From positions 1 to 64,000 of the forward strand of contig NZ_JAKWBE010000016.1 in NCBI RefSeq assembly GCF_022513565.1: a stretch of 64,000 nt of DNA, read 5' to 3'. The notes below the pieces were generated by a model, which was not told the DNA's origin, did no database searches, and saw only the letters and a list, made by a program, of their open reading frames with translations. The stretch's first letter is position 1; each line of letters starts with the position of its first letter. Source of the stretch: Streptomyces gilvus. Its GTDB lineage: Bacteria > Actinomycetota > Actinomycetes > Streptomycetales > Streptomycetaceae. The translations under genes were made by a program, and so were the position numbers. Of this stretch, positions 8,041-16,798 are shown piece by piece.

Positions 8041-8076
8041 ACCTCAGTAATTGCTAATGTTGGCAATTACTGAGGT
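8041..8076. promoter_or_regulatory. Long perfect palindrome, candidate ArsR operator
   Basis: ACCTCAGTAATTGC (8041-8054) is followed by eight bases and then its exact reverse complement (8063-8076). The inner AATTGC-N8-GCAATT is identical in arms and spacing to the palindrome at 4176-4195. It lies between a minus-strand start at 8022 and the ArsR gene at 8276, so one dimer could control both directions. A 200-base leader separates it from the ArsR start. Confidence 0.75.
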
Positions 8077-8275
8077 CGTCACTGGTGGATTCGGTGGGTC
8101 CGGTTCCTTGGTGCGGGGTCGGCGTGGCCGGTACCGCAGGCGAGGATGGCCGCATGTTGTTGACGAGCGAAGCGAGGTGGGGGTCGCCCCGCCCGAAGGG
8201 TGGGAGAGGGCGGATGCGATGCGCCGAGGTCCGGCCGGTGGGGCCGTGCTGTTGCACCGGGGAGGGGACGGCCAG

Positions 8276-8626
8276 GTGAGCATGCCGCTGTACCAGCTGA
8301 AGGCCGAGTTCTTCAAAACCCTCGGCCACCCCGCCCGCATCCGCGTCCTGGAACTGCTCAGCGAGCGCGAGCACGCGGTCGCCGAGATGCTGCCCGAGGT
8401 GGGCATCGAGCCCGCCCATCTCTCCCAGCAGCTCGCGGTGCTGCGGCGGGCCAACCTGGTCAAGACCCGCAAGGAGGGCTCGACCGTGTACTACTCCCTG
8501 ACCAGCCCGAACGTGGCGGAGCTGCTGCGGGTGGCGCGGACCATCCTGACCGGCGTGCTGACCGGGCAGGCCGAGCTGCTCGCCGACCTGCAGGCCGCTC
8601 AGGGGGAGGCGAAACCGCCGTCGTGA
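8276..8626 (+). CDS. ArsR-family winged-helix regulator, paralogue of the gene at 4291
   Basis: The protein of about 116 residues begins VSMPLYQLKAEFFKTLGHPA and carries HLSQQLAVLRRANLV and a KEGSTVYYSL wing. It is closely similar along its length to the regulator at 4291-4632 and also contains no cysteine. The GTG at 8276 follows a GGGGAGGGG stretch. It precedes the hydrogenase-like operon by about 180 bases and the palindrome 8041-8076 lies upstream. Likely a repressor of itself and of the complex genes; the inducing signal is unknown. Confidence 0.88.
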   Translation: MSMPLYQLKAEFFKTLGHPARIRVLELLSEREHAVAEMLPEVGIEPAHLSQQLAVLRRANLVKTRKEGSTVYYSLTSPNVAELLRVARTILTGVLTGQAELLADLQAAQGEAKPPS

Positions 8627-8805
8627 CGGCGGCCCCTGACCGGCGGCCGTCTCCCGAGGAGTTGACAGCGCTCTGTGGTGCGGGCGGCGGCCGCCTTCAC
8701 CATCAGTCGCCGCAAGGGCAAAGCGTCCGGAAAGTGCCGTAACTCCACTCGCGGGATGGCCTGTTGGTCATCTGCGGACAGTCCTCACCGTGTCAGGGAG
8801 GGTTC

Positions 8806-9288
8806 ATGGGCCTGCTGCGCAAGATCCGCACCACCGGGCGGGTGGCCGAGCCCGCGCCGCCGCGCCCCGAGGGCGAGGCCCTGGAGCAGGCGCGGGAGTT
8901 CGGCGGGTCGGTGCAGGTGCGGTGTGTGGATGCCGGTTCCTGCAACGGCTGCGAGATCGAGATCGCGGCGGCCTTCAACCCGGTGTACGACGCCGAGCGG
9001 TACGGCGCCCGCCTGGTGGCCTCGCCGCGCCATGCGGACGTGGCGCTGGTGACCGGGCCGGTGACCCGCAACATGGCCGAGCCGCTGCGGCGCACGGTGG
9101 CCGCGATGGGGGAGCCGCGGCTGGTGGTCGCGGTCGGCGACTGCGCGATCAACTGCGGTGAGTTCGCGGGCGGGTACGGCGTCGAGGGCGCGGTCTCCGA
9201 TGTCGTACCGGTGGATCTGGCCGTGCCGGGATGCCCGCCGGAGCCGGAGCGGATCGTGGCGGCCCTGCGGAGAGTGACCGGACGGTGA
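8806..9288 (+). CDS. Hydrogenase-like small subunit (HycG/HyfI/NuoB family)
   Basis: The 160-residue protein keeps all four cysteine positions of the membrane-proximal [4Fe-4S] cluster of the NuoB/HyfI family: two in VDAGSCNGCEIEI (residues about 44-56), one in VAVGDCAINCG and one in VPGCPPEPE. The surrounding TGPVTRNMAEPL and GYGVEGAVSDVVPVD segments fit group 4 hydrogenase small subunits. The ATG at 8806 has an AGGGAGGG ribosome binding site. It overlaps the next gene by GTGA. It would pass electrons within the complex encoded downstream to 15140. Confidence 0.92.
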   Translation: MGLLRKIRTTGRVAEPAPPRPEGEALEQAREFGGSVQVRCVDAGSCNGCEIEIAAAFNPVYDAERYGARLVASPRHADVALVTGPVTRNMAEPLRRTVAAMGEPRLVVAVGDCAINCGEFAGGYGVEGAVSDVVPVDLAVPGCPPEPERIVAALRRVTGR

Positions 9289-10572
9289 GCGCGATCCCGG
9301 CCGCCCTCGCGACGGCCACCGTCCTGGGCGGCGCGGGCGCGGCGGCCGGGCTCGGGATGCCGTACCGGGTGCGCATCCCGCTCGTGGGAGTACTGACGGC
9401 GGGTGTGGGAGTGGCCGGTGGCGCGGCGGGTGTGGCCGCATGGGGAGGCAGCCGCTGGTCGGCTGGGTTTCCCGGGCTGCTGCCGCTGGCCGGGGCGCAT
9501 CTGGCGGTGGATGCGCTGGCGGGTCTGTTCATGGCGGTGGCGGGGGCCGTTGTGATCGCGGTCGCCGTGTACGGCATCGGCTATGCGGCCGGTCACGGTC
9601 CGCACGGGCTCGGGTCGCGTACGGCGCAGGGGGTGCTGCCGCTGTTCGCGCTCACCTTGGTCCTCGTCCCGGTGGCGGCGTCGGTGTCGACGTTCCTGGT
9701 GCTGTGGGAGCTGATGGCGCTCGGCTCGCTGCTGCTGGTGCTCGCCGAGCACCGGGAGCGGGCCTCGGTGCGGCAGGCCGGCGCCTGGTACGCCGTGATG
9801 ACCCACCTCGGGCTGATCCTTCTGCTGGTCGGGTTCTCCGTCTTCGCCGCGCACGCAGGCGGGGAGACCTTCGCCGCCCTGCGGGCCGGAGCGCACGGAG
9901 TGTCGCCGACACTGCGGGGGCTGGTGTTCGTACTGGTCGCGGCGGCATTCACGTCCAAGGCGGGAGCGGTGCCGCTGCACGCATGGCTGCCGCGCGCCCA
10001 TCCGGAAGCACCCAGCCCTGTCTCGGCATTGATGAGCGCCGCCATGGTCAACCTCGGCATCTACGGCCTGGTGCGGACCGGCCTCGACCTGCTCGGCGGC
10101 GGCCCGGCCTGGTGGTGGCTGGGCCTGATCGCGGTGGGTGGCGCCAGCGCGGTGTACGGGATCTTGCAGGCGGCGATGGCCTCCGATCTGAAGCGGCTGC
10201 TGGCCTACTCGACCAGCGAGAACATGGGCCTGGTCCTGATCGGGGTGGGGGCCTCCGGGCTGTTCACCTCCTACGGCAACCGGCCGTTGGCCGCCCTCGC
10301 GCTGGCGGCGGCCCTGCTGCATGTGGTCAACCACGCGGCGTTCAAGGCCCTGTTGTTCTGCGCGGCCGGGTCGGTGCTGCGGGCCACCGGGCTGCGGGAC
10401 CTCGACCGGCTGGGCGGGCTACGGGCCCGGATGCCGTACACCGCCGGGCTGTTCGCGATCGCCGCGCTCGGAGCCGTGGCGCTGCCGCCGGGCAACGGGT
10501 TCATCAGCGAGTGGCTGCTGCTGCAGTCCCTCATCCACGGACTCCAGGTGCCGGGGGTGGCGGTGGCGGTCG
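9285..10572 (+). pseudogene. hyfB-like antiporter-type subunit, 3' truncated and out of frame
   Basis: From GTG 9285 about 429 residues match the HyfB/HycC/NuoL antiporter family, with AFTSKAGAVPLHAWLPRAHP, PSPVSALMSAAMVNLGIYGL and SDLKRLLAYSTSENMGLVL. The match stops after SEWLLLQSLIHGLQVPG. The frame then becomes meaningless arginine/glycine-rich sequence while a HyfC-like sequence starts in another frame. Roughly 240 C-terminal residues normal for the family are missing. The frame stays open to 12035, so a fusion protein with a nonsense tail could be made, but it would not be a functional antiporter subunit. Either a real deletion or an assembly error explains it. Confidence 0.8.
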
Positions 10573-11358
10573 ATCTCCCCGATCGGGACCGGGCCCGCCT
10601 TCCGCGCGGCTCCCGCCCTGCTGGTCGCCACGACCGTGGTGGTCGCCGCACTGGTGCCGCTGCTGTCCACCGACACCCCGGTCAGCTCCCACGCGGACCT
10701 GATCCTGGTGGTGGCGCTGATCGCGCTGGGCACGCTGGCGCTCGCGCTGGCCGGGCTGGACACCGGGACCGCGTTCGGCGGGATGGGCGCCTCCCGGGAG
10801 ATGACGGTCGCCTCGCTGGTGGAGCCCACGCTGCTGCTGTCGGTGTTCGCGCTGTCGATTCCGGCCGGGACGACCAACCTGCCCGCGATCGTCTCCGGCG
10901 CCGTCCACGAACCGGCCCGCCTGGCCTCCCCGGCCGGCCTGCTGGCCGTCGCCGCGCTCGGGGTCGCGGTGCTCGCGGAGACCGGGCGGATCCCGGTGGA
11001 CAACCCCTCCACCCACCTCGAACTGACCATGATCCACGAGGCGATGGTGCTCGAATACGCCGGACCCGACCTGGCGCTGGTCGAACTCGGAGCCCAGATG
11101 CGGCTCACCCTGCTGCTCGGCCTGCTGTCCTCCCTGTTCGTGCCCTGGGGCATCGCCACCGGCGCCTCCTGGACCGCGCTCGTGGTGGCCCTGATCCTGC
11201 TCGCGGCCAAGCTCGTGCTGCTGGGCGCCGTGCTGGCGGCGGCCGAGGTGTTCTGGGCCAAGGTGCGGCTCTTCCGGGTTCCCGAACTGCTCGCCGGGTC
11301 CTTCCTGCTGGCGCTGCTCGCGGTGACCACCTCCTACTTCCTGACCGGAACCTCATGA
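10570..11358 (+). pseudogene. hyfC-like quinone-module membrane subunit, 5' truncated
   Basis: In frame 1, about 261 residues match HyfC/HycD/NuoH-type subunits: FRAAPALLVATTVVVAALVP, GTAFGGMGASREMTVASLVE, ETGRIPVDNPSTHLELTMIH and HEAMVLEYAGPDLALVE. The first 60-70 residues of the family, including the first membrane helix, are absent, and the frame is shifted relative to hyfB. There is no start codon with a ribosome binding site at the junction. The 3' end is normal and overlaps the next gene by ATGA. An in-locus deletion of about 0.9 kb removing the hyfB tail and the hyfC head is the simplest explanation. Confidence 0.8.
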
Positions 11359-12035
11359 GCGGCGGCCTGTACACCCAGCTCCTCGACCTGGCCTGCGGGG
11401 CCTTCCTCCTCGCGGCCGTGATCGTGCTGTGGATGAGCGAACTGACCATGATCGTGCGGGTGTTCGCCCTGCAGGGCGTCGCCCTCGCCGCGATCGCCGT
11501 CCTGCTCGGCGCACACGAGGAACGCTGGGACCTGGTCGGTGTGGGCGTCGGCGTCGGGCTGCTGAGGGCGGGCGTCCTGCCGTATCTGATGCGCCGCGCC
11601 CTGGCCGCGCTCGCCGACGACCGCGCGCACAGCGAGGAGGCACGGGAGACCCAGCCGCTGGTCAACGTCGCCGCCTCGCTGCTGACCGCGGCCCTGCTGA
11701 CGCTGCTGGCCTACGCCGTGGCCCGGCCCTTGACCGAACTGCACCCCACGCCCGCCACCCGTGCGCTGCCGGTCGGCCTCGCGGTCGTGCTGATCGGCTT
11801 CTTCGTTCTGGTGACCCGCAGGCGGGCGCTGGCCCAGGTGGTCGGCTTCCTGCTGCTGGACAACGGCATCACCGCCACCGCGTTCCTGGCCACCTCCGGG
11901 GTCCCGCTGATCGTCGAACTGGGCGTCTCCTTCGACGTGTTGCTGGCGGTGCTGGTGCTGCAGATCCTCACCACCCGGGTGCGGGAGGCGTTCGGCACCA
12001 CCGACATCGACGACCTGCGGGAGCTGCACGACTGA
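11355..12035 (+). CDS. HyfE-like membrane subunit
   Basis: The 226-residue protein is almost entirely hydrophobic with about six membrane segments and matches the length and character of HyfE (hydrogenase-4 subunit E): LWMSELTMIVRVFALQGVAL, GVGVGLLRAGVLPYLMRR and the C-terminal GFLLLDNGITATAFLATSGV. The start overlaps the hyfC stop (ATGA) and the stop overlaps the hyfF start (TGATG). It should form part of the membrane arm. Confidence 0.85.
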   Translation: MSGGLYTQLLDLACGAFLLAAVIVLWMSELTMIVRVFALQGVALAAIAVLLGAHEERWDLVGVGVGVGLLRAGVLPYLMRRALAALADDRAHSEEARETQPLVNVAASLLTAALLTLLAYAVARPLTELHPTPATRALPVGLAVVLIGFFVLVTRRRALAQVVGFLLLDNGITATAFLATSGVPLIVELGVSFDVLLAVLVLQILTTRVREAFGTTDIDDLRELHD

Positions 12036-13648
12036 TGCTGCATCTATCAGAAGCGCCCACCGCTTCCGCTGCGCTCCTCACCGCGCCTGCCGCCGTCCCA
12101 CTGCTGGTTGCCGGGGCGTACGCGCTGACCGGACTGCGAGCCCGCGCGACCGCCGCAGCCTTCGCCGCGGAGCTCATCGAGGCGCGGCACCGGGTGACCG
12201 CGCAGGGTGCCGTCCTGGTCGCCGAGGCACCCGAGCCCAAGCAAGCCCCGCAGCAGTGGCATCCCACGGACCGGGCCGCTCTCCTCTCGCCGGCCGCGAT
12301 CCTCACCTGCGGGAGCCTGCTGGCCGCAGACGTCGTCAGGCACGGCCCCACCGCGGCGTACTCCGGGCTCCTGCGCGCGGACGCGCTGACCGCCTGGATG
12401 CTTCTGGTGGTCGGCGCCGTCGCCCTCGTTGCTTGCGGATCCGCCCCTGCCTACCTGACCGGAGAACGGGCGGCGGGGCGGGATACCGCGCAGTCGGTGT
12501 GGCGCTATCACGTCCTCGTGCAGGCGTTCCTGGCCGCCATGTGCCTGGCCGTGGTGACCGCCAACCTCGGCGTGCTGTGGATCGCGATCGAGGCCACCAC
12601 CATCGTCACCGCGTTCCTGGTCGGCCACCGCCGCACCCGCATGTCCGTGGAGGCGGCCTGGAAGTACGTGGTGATCTGCTCGGCCGGCATCGCGCTCGCC
12701 TTCCTCGGCACGGTGCTGGTCTACTACGCGGCCCGGCAGGCGGGCATCGCCGAGGCGTGGGCGCTGGACTGGCCCACCCTCATCGCCCGCGCCCACCGGC
12801 TCGACCCGGCGGTGACCCGGCTCGGTATCACCCTCGTCGTCCTGGGCTTCGGCGCGAAGGCCGGCCTGATCCCGCTGCACGCCTGGCTGCCCGACGCGCA
12901 CAGTCAGGCCCCGGCACCGGTGTCCGCACTGATGTCCGGGGTGCTGCTGTCGGTCGCCTTCGCCGCCATCCTGCGCTACCGGGTCATCGCCGACGCCGCC
13001 CTCGGCCCCGCCTTCACCCGCGTCCTGCTGGCCGGGATCGCGCTGCTCACCCTCGCGCTCGCGGCCGGGCTGCTGCTCGCCCAGCGCGACTACAAACGCA
13101 TGCTCGCCTACTCGTCCATGGAGCACATGAGCCTGATCGCGCTTGCCGCGGCGATCGGCGGCCCGCTCGCCCTGTCCGCCGCGCTGCTGCACATCGCCGG
13201 GCACGGGCTGGCCAAGTCCGTCGCCTTCTGTGCCTCCGGCCGCATCCTGCAGATCACCGGCACGGCGAAGATCGGACGGGTCCGCGGGCTGCTCGCCCAA
13301 GCACCCGCAGCGGCCGGGGCGTTCGGGTTCGCGGTGGTGGCGCTGATGGCGTTCCCGCCCTTCAGCCTCTTCACCTCCGAACTCGGCATCGCCCGCGCCG
13401 GCTTCGCCGCCAACGCCGGCCTGGGCTGGGCCACGGCGGCAGCCCTGCTGCTCGTCCTGGTCGCCTTCGCCGCACTGGCCGCCCGCACGGCCCGGATGCT
13501 GCTCGGACCGGGAACACCGACCGAGACCAACAGCCCGTCCACGGTGTGGCCCCTGCTGCTGGGCCTGGCCGCCTGCGCCGCCCTCGGTGTCGCCACCGGC
13601 CCGCTCACCGACCTGCTGCACGCCGCCGCACAGGCGATCGGAGGCTGA
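12035..13648 (+). CDS. HyfF-like antiporter-type membrane subunit
   Basis: The 537-residue protein belongs to the NuoM/N-HyfF proton-antiporter family: LGFGAKAGLIPLHAWLPDAH with the key lysine, then PAPVSALMSGVLL and RDYKRMLAYSSMEHMSLIAL. A hydrophilic stretch rich in A, E and P at about residues 50-75 is unusual. It is intact and therefore the only complete antiporter-like subunit left in the operon. Confidence 0.88.
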   Translation: MLHLSEAPTASAALLTAPAAVPLLVAGAYALTGLRARATAAAFAAELIEARHRVTAQGAVLVAEAPEPKQAPQQWHPTDRAALLSPAAILTCGSLLAADVVRHGPTAAYSGLLRADALTAWMLLVVGAVALVACGSAPAYLTGERAAGRDTAQSVWRYHVLVQAFLAAMCLAVVTANLGVLWIAIEATTIVTAFLVGHRRTRMSVEAAWKYVVICSAGIALAFLGTVLVYYAARQAGIAEAWALDWPTLIARAHRLDPAVTRLGITLVVLGFGAKAGLIPLHAWLPDAHSQAPAPVSALMSGVLLSVAFAAILRYRVIADAALGPAFTRVLLAGIALLTLALAAGLLLAQRDYKRMLAYSSMEHMSLIALAAAIGGPLALSAALLHIAGHGLAKSVAFCASGRILQITGTAKIGRVRGLLAQAPAAAGAFGFAVVALMAFPPFSLFTSELGIARAGFAANAGLGWATAAALLLVLVAFAALAARTARMLLGPGTPTETNSPSTVWPLLLGLAACAALGVATGPLTDLLHAAAQAIGG

Positions 13649-13652
13649 AGCG

Positions 13653-15140
13653 ATGCGCACCGCCCACGAGATCAGCGCCACCGAACTGCCGGGAAAGGCT
13701 GAGGCGTTGCTGACGGACGGCCACCGGCTCGCGCTGGTCGCCGCACACCACGACGGAGTCGGCGTCCGCGTGGTGTACCTGTTCGTCTCGGGCCCGCCCG
13801 ACACCCGCACCGAACTGCACGTGCGCCTCGACCCCGACCGGCTCGAAGTGCCCACTCTCGCCCATCTCTCCTTCTCCGCAGGCCGGTTCGAGCGTGAGAT
13901 GCGCGACCTGTTCGGCATCGTCCCCCTGGACCACCCCCTGCCCCGCCGCCTGGTACGGCACTTCCACTGGCCACGCGGCTGGTACCCGATGCGCCCCGAC
14001 GCCGGCCCACCGCCCACCTTCGGCGAGCAGGAAGGCCCGTACCCCTTCCTGGAGGTCGAAGGCGACGGCGTCTACGAGATCCCGGTCGGCCCGGTGCACG
14101 CCGGCCTGATCGAGCCCGGCCACTTCCGCTTCTCCGTCGTCGGCGAGACCATCCTCAAACTCAAGGCCCGCCTCTGGTTCGTCCACAAGGGCATCGAGAA
14201 CCTCTTCCAGGGCCGCACCCTCGCCGCCGGACTCCCGCTTGCCGAACGCGTCAGCGGCGACACCGCGGTCGGCCACGCCCTCGCCTACTGCCTGGCCGTC
14301 GAGGAGGCCACCGGCACCGAGGTCCCGCCCGAGGCCCAGCGCGCCCGCGCGATGCTCCTCGAACTGGAGCGCATCCACAACCACGTGGCCGACCTCGGCA
14401 TGCTCTGCAACGACGTCGGCCACGGCATCCTCAACGCCCACACCCAGCGCGTACGCGAACAACTCCTGCGCCTCAACCGGGAGATCACCGGCCACCGCCT
14501 GCTGCGCGGCGGCGTCGTCCCCGGTGGCGCGGCCCTGCGCGCGCTGCCCGACCCTCAGCAACTGAAGGCCATCGGCGCGGACATCCGCGAGATCACCGAC
14601 CTTGCCCTGGGCCACTCCACCGTCCACGACCGCTTCACCGGCACCGCGATCCTGCATGCCGACGCCGCCCGCACCATCGGCTGCCTCGGCTACGTCGCCC
14701 GGGCCAGCGGCCTCACCGGCACGGACGCCCGCATCGCGCACCCCTTCACGCCGTACGACGACACGAGGCTCACCGTGCCCGTCCACAACAGCGGCGACGT
14801 GCTGGCCCGCTTCCTCATCCGCGCCGAGGAGATCGACGTCTCCCTGGCCCTGATCGAGCACTTCACCGAGGGGCTGGCGGCCCCCTTGGCCGTGCCGGCG
14901 CCTCCGCCGACGTCCGGAGCGCACCCTCGCACCGGGGTGGGCCTGGTGGAGGGCTGGCGCGGCACCATCGCCACGCGAGTCGAACTCGCCCCCGACGGCA
15001 CCCTGACCCGCGTCAAGCCGGTCGACCCGTCCTTCTTCAACTGGCCTGCTCTGCCGGTCGCGTTGGCGGACACGATCGTCCCGGACTTCCCGCTGACCAA
15101 CAAGAGCTTCAACCTCTCCTACGCGGGCAACGACCTCTAG
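13653..15140 (+). CDS. Hydrogenase-like large subunit (HycE/HyfG-type fusion) without NiFe ligands
   Basis: The 495-residue protein joins an N-terminal NuoC-like 30-kDa domain (GRFEREMRDLFGIVPLDHPL, about residues 72-91) to a NuoD/large-subunit domain (GHFRFSVVGETILKLKARL, LELERIHNHVADLGMLCND). In [NiFe] enzymes an ERVCGIC motif follows; here it reads ERVSGDTAVGH, with S201 and T204 where the cysteines should be. The C-terminal DPCxxC motif is also gone: the protein ends SFNLSYAGNDL. It therefore cannot hold a Ni-Fe site and resembles the energy-converting hydrogenase-related (Ehr) proteins. No hyp maturation genes lie near. Confidence 0.9.
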   Translation: MRTAHEISATELPGKAEALLTDGHRLALVAAHHDGVGVRVVYLFVSGPPDTRTELHVRLDPDRLEVPTLAHLSFSAGRFEREMRDLFGIVPLDHPLPRRLVRHFHWPRGWYPMRPDAGPPPTFGEQEGPYPFLEVEGDGVYEIPVGPVHAGLIEPGHFRFSVVGETILKLKARLWFVHKGIENLFQGRTLAAGLPLAERVSGDTAVGHALAYCLAVEEATGTEVPPEAQRARAMLLELERIHNHVADLGMLCNDVGHGILNAHTQRVREQLLRLNREITGHRLLRGGVVPGGAALRALPDPQQLKAIGADIREITDLALGHSTVHDRFTGTAILHADAARTIGCLGYVARASGLTGTDARIAHPFTPYDDTRLTVPVHNSGDVLARFLIRAEEIDVSLALIEHFTEGLAAPLAVPAPPPTSGAHPRTGVGLVEGWRGTIATRVELAPDGTLTRVKPVDPSFFNWPALPVALADTIVPDFPLTNKSFNLSYAGNDL

Positions 15141-15141
15141 C

Positions 15142-15666
15142 GTCTGCCGCCGGCGTCGCCGCATCACCCTCTCCCCGACGTGTCCGTTCCATGTCAAGCG
15201 GGACGGGCCGTTCTGGCTGCACTGGCACGATGGCACCCGAAGGCGTCGGCACGCGCCGGACTACTTCGTCCGGCTCGCCGACGGCCGCGGCCGTGTCGTG
15301 GACGTGCGGGCCGACGACCAGGTCGATGATGCGGCCGCCGAGTCCTTCGAGACGATGGAACTGGCCTGCCAGGCGGAGGACTGGGAGTTCGTCCGGGCCG
15401 GGACGCCCGAGCCGGTCTTCATGGCGAACGTGCGGTGGCTGGCCCGCTACCGGCGGCGCCGGTGTCTGCGGTGGTTGATCGCGGCACGGCTGCTGGAGGT
15501 CTTCGAGGAGCCGGTGCCGCTGCGGGAGGGGGTGCGGGCGGCGGGCGACCAGCTGGTGGTGCTGCCGGTGCTGTTCCACCTGATGTGGTCCGGTGTCCTG
15601 GCAGCCGATCTACGGGGCGAGTTGCTTCACGACCACAGCGTGGTCTGGAAGGAACGGGGCCGGTGA
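15142..15666 (+). pseudogene. TnsA-like transposase endonuclease subunit, 5' truncated
   Basis: The frame is open from before 15142 with no ATG/GTG until GTG 15298, yet it reads TnsA-like from about 15181: FWLHWHDGTRRRRHAPDYFV, VVDVRADD, WEFVRAG and VRWLARYRRRRCLRW. These match the second half of actinobacterial TnsA-like heteromeric transposase endonucleases. The N-terminal half is missing, and the remnant starts about 40 bases after the end of the hydrogenase-like operon, so that junction is a breakpoint. It overlaps the next remnant by four bases as intact tnsA/tnsB genes do. Confidence 0.7.
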
Positions 15667-16690
15667 ACGCGGTGCGGCGGCCGGCGGGCATCGAGATCGG
15701 GGCCTGGGTCCGCTTCGACGGACAGGTCCGCGCGGTGGCCGCGGTGGCCGCGGTGACCACGACGACCGTGACGCTGACCGAGACGAACGGGTCGGCGGTC
15801 GGCGTCGAGCTGGACGTTCTGTTGCGCGGGGAGGACTTCGCGGTCGTCGACGTCCCGGTGCGCCAGCCGCTGCCGGCGGCCTCGCTGCTGGAGACGTTCC
15901 CGAGGCCGGTGGTGGAGAAGGCTCTGTGGTGGGAGGGGCACATGCTGGAGGTCCTGCACGGGCTGCCTCCCGGAACCGAGCCGGGGACGTTGCCGCGGCC
16001 CGAGTACGGACCGGACCGCTCGCTGACGGCCCGGCAGCGGGCGAAGGCCGCCGAGCTGACCGCCGCCGGTCATAAGGTGGCAGCTCAGACGGTCGCCAAC
16101 TACCGGCGCCGCTACCAGGCCGACGGAGTCGTCGGGCTTGCGGACCACCGTCCGGTCCGCAAGAAGCGCGAGTTCGGGTCCGTGGACGACGCCGTGGTCG
16201 CGGCCATGCGGCAGGCCATCGCCGAGGCGACGGACGCCTCCACCCGCCGGGGAACGTTCCTGCTCTGGCGGACTGCCGAGATCCTCCACCAGGCACCCGC
16301 CGGCGAGGCGGTCAAGCTGCCGTCCGAGCGGACCCTTTACCGGCTGCTGGACAAGCTCACCCGGAACACGCACACCTTCAACTCGGCCACGACCCGCAGG
16401 TCACGGGCCCACGGGGCCAGCGGCGAGTTCGGCGAGTTGCCGGTGTTCGCGCCGGGCGAGGTGATGCAGATCGACTCCACCCCGCTCGACGTCCTGGTCC
16501 TCCTGGACAGCGGCGTGGTGGGCAAGGTCGAGCTCACGGCCATGATCGACGTTGCGGCCCGGTCGCTGACCGCGGCGGTGCTGCGGCCCACCACGAAGTC
16601 GGTCGACGCCAGCGTGCTGCTGGCTCGCACCGTCACTCCGGAGCCGATGCGGCCGGGCTGGGTCGACGCGCTGAAGATGTCCGGCCGCGG
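15663..16690 (+). pseudogene. TnsB/Mu-type DDE transposase, 3' truncated
   Basis: From GTG 15663 the frame shows a helix-turn-helix region (RQRAKAAELTAAGHKVAAQT and YRRRYQADGVVGLADHR) and the start of an integrase core with the first catalytic aspartate in VMQIDSTPLDVLVL and the strand VELTAMIDVAARSLTAAVL. After about residue 340 the match ends at WVDALKMS and the reading becomes random until a stop at 16775. The second aspartate and glutamate of the DDE triad are lost. It is therefore inactive. Confidence 0.75.
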
Positions 16691-16798
16691 TGAACGACGT
16701 GATTGCCCCGGCCTCGAACTGCCAAGGCCGTCCAGTCCGCACCGGGCGCGGGGACGCGGTTGTCGTGGACGCTGATGTACTCGGCTGCGTCGTGGCCG

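Noticed and set aside
10560..10600. Programmed ribosomal frameshift joining hyfB and hyfC
   Set aside because: Both gene ends are missing conserved sequence, not just the frame. A programmed shift would retain the HyfC N-terminus and the HyfB C-terminus.
9231..12035. Single 934-codon fusion protein of hyfB and hyfE
   Set aside because: The middle third (about 10575-11355) is arginine/glycine-rich noise in this frame, while frame 1 there encodes HyfC. HyfE has its own ATG with an overlap typical of the operon.
8806..15140. Functional formate hydrogenlyase or hydrogenase-4
   Set aside because: The large subunit has no nickel ligands, there is no formate dehydrogenase or maturation gene, and hyfB/hyfC are broken.
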